Of a stretch of 64,000 nt of DNA, positions 59,595 through 64,000 are shown piece after piece; within the stretch, counting starts at the first letter, position 1; each line of letters opens with the position of its first letter. The translations under genes and the position numbers were made by a program. Under the pieces are notes generated by a model that did no database searches, was not told where the DNA came from, and saw only the letters and a list, made by a program, of their open reading frames with translations. The stretch comes from an uncultured bacterium (lineage in GTDB: Bacteria; Verrucomicrobiota; Lentisphaeria; Victivallales; UBA1829). The DNA is taken from contig CACYZF010000006.1 in NCBI GenBank assembly GCA_902778895.1, positions 62,001 to 126,000 on the forward strand, written 5' to 3'.

Positions 59595-60950
59595 TCAGAG
59601 GTCGAGGTGTTCGACTCTGGCGCGGAGCCATTCGAGCGACTGTTCGCGCGATTTGAGCTCGCCTTCCAGCCGGAGGTCTTCCGCCTCGCTGAGGATCCGG
59701 CTGAAGACCGCGCCGGGCCTGACGCCGAGCGCGATGATGTCGTTGCCGTTCAGGAACGGTTTGCGCGGGGCGGGGAGCCTGGCGTATTCGCGCATGCGGT
59801 CGAGCATGAGGACGTAGTTGTCGAGCAGCCCGTGGCACGCGATGCAGTCGAGGCGGTGCAGTTCGAGTTCGAGCGGGAAATTCGGGTCGGCGATGATCCG
59901 CATCCATTTGGCTTTCTTCATGAGGTGGACGGACGCGAACCGCATGTGATGGCGGATGGCGGCGGAGATCGTATTGATCGAGGCGGACGAAAAGCGCAGG
60001 CGCGCGAGGATTTCGGCGGCCATGTCAGCGCCGAGCGCTTCGTGTCCGTAGAAATGCGGCACGCCGTCCTTGAACGTCTGCGTGGCAGGCTTGCCGATGT
60101 CGTGGAGCAGGGCGGCCCACATGAGGTCCGGGTTGTGCCAGGCGGCGTGACGGAGCAGGAGCATGGTGTGGACGAAGACGTCGCCTTCCGGGTGGTACTG
60201 CTTCGGCTGCTCCACGCCGCGCATGGCGTCGGCTTCCGGCAGGACGACCTTCAGGATGCCGAGTTCGGCGAGCATTTCGAAGCCATCCGCGGGACGCGGC
60301 CCGGTCAGGATTTTTTCGAGTTCGGCGCGGATGCGTTCGGCGGCGATCAGCCGGAGCTTTTCCGCCGATGCGGCGGCCGCTTCCTTCGAGGCTGGATCGA
60401 CCTCGAATCCGAGTTTGGCGGCGAACCGGACGAGGCGGAGGATGCGGAGATGGTCTTCGCCGAAGCGCACCACGGGATCGCCGATGGTCCGCAGAATGCC
60501 CGCGCGAAGGTCGTCGAGGCCGCCCACGCAGTCCACGACGGTGCGTTCCGCCGGATCGAACAGCAGTCCGTTGACCGTGAAGTCGCGCCGGGTGACGTCC
60601 AGGACCTCGTCGTCCGTGTAGACCACATGGTCGGGACGGCGTCCGTCGCTGTAGCCGCGTTCCGCCCGGAACGTCGCGACCTCGATCGGGATGCCGTCGA
60701 CGACGACTGTGATGATGCCGAACGCTGCGCCGATGGGGATCGCCTTGTCGAACAGCGACTGAATCTGTTCCGGGCGCGCTGAGGTGGTGACGTCGACGTC
60801 GTCGGGCGTGCGTCCGAGCAGGAGGTCGCGGACGGCCCCGCCCACGAAATACGCTTTGTGTCCGGCTGCGCGGAGCACGGCGGCGGCCTTCGAGGCGGCG
60901 GCGAAGAGCGGGGTTTGCGGGATGTCTCCGGAAAAGGAAGAGATTTTCAT
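59595..60950 (-). CDS. cca: CCA tRNA nucleotidyltransferase with HD domain
   Basis: 451 residues. The class II head domain has YFVGGAVRDLLLGRTPDDVDVTTSA (GGxVRD and the DxD pair), RRDFTVNGLLFDP and RILRLVRFAAKLGF. A C-terminal HD domain follows (ALLHDIGKPAT, near residue 270). The enzyme adds or repairs the CCA end of tRNA; close relatives are poly(A) polymerases. Because both tRNA genes here encode CCA, repair is the likely role. It is divergent from nadD, whose promoter lies just upstream. Confidence 0.92.
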   Translation of the reverse strand: MKISSFSGDIPQTPLFAAASKAAAVLRAAGHKAYFVGGAVRDLLLGRTPDDVDVTTSARPEQIQSLFDKAIPIGAAFGIITVVVDGIPIEVATFRAERGYSDGRRPDHVVYTDDEVLDVTRRDFTVNGLLFDPAERTVVDCVGGLDDLRAGILRTIGDPVVRFGEDHLRILRLVRFAAKLGFEVDPASKEAAAASAEKLRLIAAERIRAELEKILTGPRPADGFEMLAELGILKVVLPEADAMRGVEQPKQYHPEGDVFVHTMLLLRHAAWHNPDLMWAALLHDIGKPATQTFKDGVPHFYGHEALGADMAAEILARLRFSSASINTISAAIRHHMRFASVHLMKKAKWMRIIADPNFPLELELHRLDCIACHGLLDNYVLMLDRMREYARLPAPRKPFLNGNDIIALGVRPGAVFSRILSEAEDLRLEGELKSREQSLEWLRARVEHLDL

Positions 60951-60968
60951 GAAAAAACGGATTGCGGC

Positions 60969-60996
60969 TTGTCTTTTTAACAGATTCTGCTATGTT
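60969..60996 (+). promoter_or_regulatory. Promoter of the nadD-rsfS operon
   Basis: TTGTCT (60969-60974), 16-bp spacer, TATGTT (60991-60996). Confidence 0.6.
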
Positions 60997-61089
60997 TAAA
61001 GGGTGCATTTAAAATACGCGCGGGATTGTCTGAATGCAAGCGCGCATGAGAGATTTCCGCAAAAAAGAACCCCGAATCCAAGAGCCCGA

Positions 61090-61728
61090 ATGCCTGAAGA
61101 AAACCTGACAGCCGTCTTCGGCGGCACGTTCGATCCCGTTCACACCGGGCACATCGGACTTGCGGATTATCTGCTGAAAACCGGCCGCGCAAGCCGCGTC
61201 GTCTTCCTGCCCGCCCCCCATCCGCCCCATAAGCCCGGACTGACGCCCGCGCCGTTCGCGGACCGCGCGGCGATGCTCCGCGCGGCAATCGCGGGACGCC
61301 CGGGGATGAGCGTGAGCGAGATCGAGGCGGAACGCCCGGGGCCGTCCTACACGGTCGACACGCTGGACGTTCTGAAGAAACGCCATCCGGCGGAGCGGTT
61401 CGTCTGGATGATCGGGTCGGATTCGCTGAACCAGCTGCATCTCTGGTACGAGGCGGAACGCCTGGTGCGCGAAAACCGGTTCCTGTCGTACCCGAGGCCG
61501 GGCGACGAGGCGGACCTCGACCTGCTGAAGTCGGTCTGGCCTCCCGAGCTTTTTGCGAAGCTCCGCGACGGCATCCTGACCGGGGCGCCGGAATTCGACA
61601 CCAGCTCGACCGCGGTGCGGCAGCGCCTTTCCGAACAGGGCGCGGACGCGTGCCGGGACCTGCTGCCGGGACCTGTGCTGAACTACATCAAAGAACACAA
61701 ACTCTATCCTCAAAGAAACGGAGAATAA
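61090..61728 (+). CDS. nadD: Nicotinate-nucleotide adenylyltransferase
   Basis: 212 residues from the ATG at 61090; the frame opens earlier (61003) but the protein family begins just before FGGTFDPVHTGHIGLADYLL. The PAPHPPHK block and the C-terminal DTSSTAVRQRL complete the NadD pattern. It joins nicotinate mononucleotide and ATP to make deamido-NAD+, the substrate of the NadE in this window. rsfS follows after 4 bp, a common bacterial pairing. Confidence 0.93.
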   Translation: MPEENLTAVFGGTFDPVHTGHIGLADYLLKTGRASRVVFLPAPHPPHKPGLTPAPFADRAAMLRAAIAGRPGMSVSEIEAERPGPSYTVDTLDVLKKRHPAERFVWMIGSDSLNQLHLWYEAERLVRENRFLSYPRPGDEADLDLLKSVWPPELFAKLRDGILTGAPEFDTSSTAVRQRLSEQGADACRDLLPGPVLNYIKEHKLYPQRNGE

Positions 61729-61732
61729 CCAC

Positions 61733-62203
61733 ATGAACGATGAACAGGAAACTAAGAAACCGAGAATGAATTTCAAAGTGACGGACGTGATCGAACTGAG
61801 CGAAAAGGAAGCCTACGATCACAAGGCCGAACACATTCTCCGGCTTGATATGACTAAACAGGACGGCGCGATCGGCGACTACTATCTGATCTGCACCGGC
61901 CTCTCCGAACCGCACATCGGCGCCATCGCGGAACGCATCCAGCGTGCCGTGCGCGAAGAGTTCGGCATCCATCCGATCACAGTCGACGGCACGCCGCAGA
62001 GCCAGTGGATCATCGTGGACTACGGATTCCTGCTGATCCACATCATGACGAACGAGACGCGCGACCGTTACCAGCTGGAACAGCTCTGGGGCGACGTGCC
62101 GAGCTACGACGCCATGGCGAAACTTGACGCGGAACACGAGAAACTCGCCGCCGCCCGCCGGAAACAGGCCGAAAAGGGCATCGGCTCCGGAGCGGACGAA
62201 TGA
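61733..62203 (+). CDS. rsfS: Ribosomal silencing factor RsfS
   Basis: 156 residues. The RsfS/Iojap core is clear: IGDYYLICTGLSEPHIGAIA, an acidic helix, and WIIVDYGFLLIHIM. It binds ribosomal protein uL14 and blocks subunit joining when nutrients run out. The start is 4 bp after nadD; the C-terminal 40 residues are a charged helical extension beyond the core. The stop overlaps the next start codon. Confidence 0.95.
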   Translation: MNDEQETKKPRMNFKVTDVIELSEKEAYDHKAEHILRLDMTKQDGAIGDYYLICTGLSEPHIGAIAERIQRAVREEFGIHPITVDGTPQSQWIIVDYGFLLIHIMTNETRDRYQLEQLWGDVPSYDAMAKLDAEHEKLAAARRKQAEKGIGSGADE

Positions 62204-62805
62204 CCGATCCCTTCCGCGACGGCGAGTACCGCGACGAATTCGAATGGGAGAAGGAGATTCGCAAGGACGACGACCGGGTGCACGATTACCTGGCCGAACT
62301 CCCGCGCTACATCGACCTCCCGGACGAGGATAAGGTCATCTCGAAGCGCATCCGCAGACGCGGATCCGGGTGGGATGACGATTTCGACGCGCCCCCGGAC
62401 GACGATTACGACGACGATTACGACGACGTGCCGGAAGAGGATTTCGTGCGGCACCGTGACGGAAGCGACGTGTACACGGCGGCGTCCAGGATGGCGATCG
62501 ACCTGACCGAGTATTTCGCTGTGGAGAAAGACCAGGCCGCCGCACGCGCCATGATGCGGGCGCTGACGCTCCTCGGAAAACTGATGGCGCGGTCGCTGGA
62601 CGTGCTGCGTCTGGAGGACGGCGAGCTCGTCACGTTCCGCATCGCACTCACGAAGCGGTTTCTCGCCGACCTGAACGAGCTGATCGGCGAATACGAGAAA
62701 TTCCCGGATGCGATCCGCGATACGTTTCTGAAGGACGCGTTCAAAATGCGCGACGAGGTGCTGGAGAAGATCCGGAAGTATCGCCGCGAACAGAAGCGGA
62801 GATAG
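62200..62805 (+). CDS. Conserved-context protein with an acidic stretch, unknown
   Basis: 201 residues; its ATG overlaps the rsfS stop (ATGA). The N-terminus is charged. An Asp-rich stretch (DDDFDAPPDDDYDDDYDD, about residues 59-76) is followed by an all-helical domain (~90-200) with a basic end (YRREQKRR). No signal or membrane helix. The position, after nadD and rsfS, suggests a housekeeping role, but I recognise no family. Confidence 0.75.
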   Translation: MTDPFRDGEYRDEFEWEKEIRKDDDRVHDYLAELPRYIDLPDEDKVISKRIRRRGSGWDDDFDAPPDDDYDDDYDDVPEEDFVRHRDGSDVYTAASRMAIDLTEYFAVEKDQAAARAMMRALTLLGKLMARSLDVLRLEDGELVTFRIALTKRFLADLNELIGEYEKFPDAIRDTFLKDAFKMRDEVLEKIRKYRREQKRR

Positions 62806-62902
62806 GGCCGATTCGGGTGTCTCCTCCGAAAAAATGCGGAAAAAATGCAGAATCTGCGGAACAAAACGGCAAACGGTTTGTCTGTAGAACATAAGGACAG
62901 CG

Positions 62903-63529
62903 ATGGAACAGGAACAAAAGACTCGTGAAGAGGCGCTCCTGAAGGCGTTCCGGAGCGGCGATACCGCCGCGTTCGACGGCCTGATCGAGATGTACTCCGC
63001 GAAGCTGTACAAAGTGGCCTATGCGCTGCTCGGGTCCCGTCAGGACGCCGAGGAGGTCGTTCAGGACACTTTCCTGCGGGCGTACCGCGCCCTGCAGGCG
63101 TTTCGTGGCGATTCGAGCCTTGAGACCTGGCTTCACCGTATCACACTGAACCTGGCCCGGAACAAGTACCAGTGGAACCACCGGCGCGGAAGCGGTCTGA
63201 ACGTAAGCCTGACCGCCGGCGACGGATCAGAGGGCGACTCCGGGACGGAAAACGAACAGGACGTGCCGGACCGCCGGATGGAACCGGACCTGGTCCTGGA
63301 ACAGAACGAAATCGGAACGAACATCATGAAAGCATTGAGCAGACTGCCGGACAACCTCCGCGAGACCATGCTGCTGCGGCATGTCAACGATATGCCGTAC
63401 GAGCAGATCGCGCAGAAACTGGACTGCAAGGTCGGTACCGTGAAGTCCCGGCTGTCCCGCGGCCGCGAAATGCTCCGCGATTACCTCGCCGCCGCCGGGA
63501 TTCTCCCGTCCGCAGGCGGTGCACAATAG
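62903..63529 (+). CDS. ECF-type RNA polymerase sigma factor (RpoE-like)
   Basis: 208 residues, AAGGA before the ATG. Region 2 is visible at ~25-90 (LYKVAYALLGSRQDAEEVVQ, then FLRAYRALQAFRGDSSLETW) and region 4 at ~145-195 (LPDNLRETMLLRHVNDMPYE and VGTVKSRLSRGREMLRDYL). The linker is Gly/Glu-rich and longer than average. The next gene, 37 bp later, is its zinc-finger anti-sigma partner, so activity is probably released by an envelope signal. Confidence 0.93.
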   Translation: MEQEQKTREEALLKAFRSGDTAAFDGLIEMYSAKLYKVAYALLGSRQDAEEVVQDTFLRAYRALQAFRGDSSLETWLHRITLNLARNKYQWNHRRGSGLNVSLTAGDGSEGDSGTENEQDVPDRRMEPDLVLEQNEIGTNIMKALSRLPDNLRETMLLRHVNDMPYEQIAQKLDCKVGTVKSRLSRGREMLRDYLAAAGILPSAGGAQ

Positions 63530-63566
63530 CTTCATCAAACACAACCCCTATTTTGAGGCGAAAAAC

Positions 63567-64000
63567 ATGAAAGACCAGGCGACTTCCCCCGGCTGCCCGG
63601 ACTTGGAAACGATATCGGCGGTCTTCGACGGCGAACTCGAGCCGGGCGAAACCGTGCGTGCGCATCTCGGCTCGTGCCCGGACTGCGTGCGGCGTCTGGC
63701 GGATTACGAAACGATCCGCGGCATCCTGTCGCGTGCCGTTGCGTCCGAGCCGGATCCCGGGATGAATGCCCGGATCGCGGCGTATGTCCGTGCCGAATCC
63801 GCCGATTTTTCGTTCTCCGCTCCGCGGAAGCGCGATTTCTCCGATTCCCGTGCCGCCTGGATCTTCCGCATCGCCGCATTGTTCATTCTGGGCGGATTCT
63901 TTGTGTACCTTCTGACGGATCAGATGCACACGAACCGGGCGAGAGCTGGACGATTGCAGACTGCCGCGGTCGAAACGGCGCGTCCTTCTGTCCGTACTTT
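63567..64000 (+). CDS. Zinc-finger anti-sigma factor, N-terminal part (3' end outside window)
   Basis: The start is the ATG at 63567; the first 144 codons are seen. An N-terminal anti-sigma domain has the ZAS motif HLGSCPDC (His-x3-Cys-x2-Cys) and FDGELEPGE, followed by a linker and one membrane helix near residues 98-115 (IFRIAALFILGGFFVYLL). It would hold the preceding sigma factor at the inner membrane. The periplasmic sensor part lies beyond the window. Confidence 0.9.
   Translation, partial: MKDQATSPGCPDLETISAVFDGELEPGETVRAHLGSCPDCVRRLADYETIRGILSRAVASEPDPGMNARIAAYVRAESADFSFSAPRKRDFSDSRAAWIFRIAALFILGGFFVYLLTDQMHTNRARAGRLQTAAVETARPSVRT

Overview
The window reads as a GC-rich Gram-negative chromosome. 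It carries heptose biosynthesis (hldD), a WecA-like lipid carrier transferase, lipoproteins and a MEP-pathway ispE. Rhamnogalacturonan lyases, a GH2, a GH30, a GH43 and a 2561-residue AIDA-repeat/FG-GAP protein suggest a polysaccharide-degrading member of the PVC group, most likely Lentisphaerota (Victivallis-like) from a gut. That placement is inference from gene content; no rRNA or ribosomal protein gene is present to test it.

Layout. 1-1007 is the end of a permease. 1357-5141 holds a secreted acidic protein facing an ispE operon with two related membrane proteins. 5312-9221 is an operon that starts with a GAF/SpoIIE-type phosphatase and continues through a small lipoprotein and hldD to a Gfo/Idh dehydrogenase. 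9427-12513 pairs a DUF3089 lipoprotein hydrolase with a membrane-anchored carboxylesterase-like protein that has lost two catalytic residues. From 12.7 to 33 kb the window is mosaic. GC-rich secreted enzymes (CE1-like esterase, GH43, GH2 beta-galactosidase) alternate with AT-rich accessory genes: a coiled-coil membrane protein, two DUF4143 ATPases, a HEPN-like protein, Sel1 repeats and unknowns. Repeats are concentrated here. They include three copies of a promoter-bearing element, paired palindromes around both ATPase promoters, and a 320-bp direct repeat that brackets 27.46-33.07 kb and ends at a tRNA-Pro.

33.0-33.8 kb holds two divergent tRNA-Pro genes (CGG and GGG). 34-43.7 kb is the giant repeat protein and a GH30. 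43.9-48.7 kb has small membrane and regulator genes, a large unknown membrane protein and the WecA-like transferase. 48.8-55.3 kb is a minus-strand run: OppD-like ATPase, TPR-like protein, mutL, nadE, prepilin peptidase. 55.4-59.5 kb is a tandem pair of PL11 rhamnogalacturonan lyases. The right end has cca, nadD-rsfS, and an ECF sigma factor with its anti-sigma partner, which runs off the window.

The PL11 pair, GH2, GH43, GH30 and esterase together fit breakdown of pectic rhamnogalacturonan I and its galactan/arabinan side chains. Promoters are unusually easy to read: most are TTGAnT-like, 16-17 bp, then TATAnT-like. The strongest candidates for something undescribed are the twin-operator DUF4143 ATPase loci, the portable promoter repeat, and the repeat-bounded accessory segment beside tRNA-Pro.
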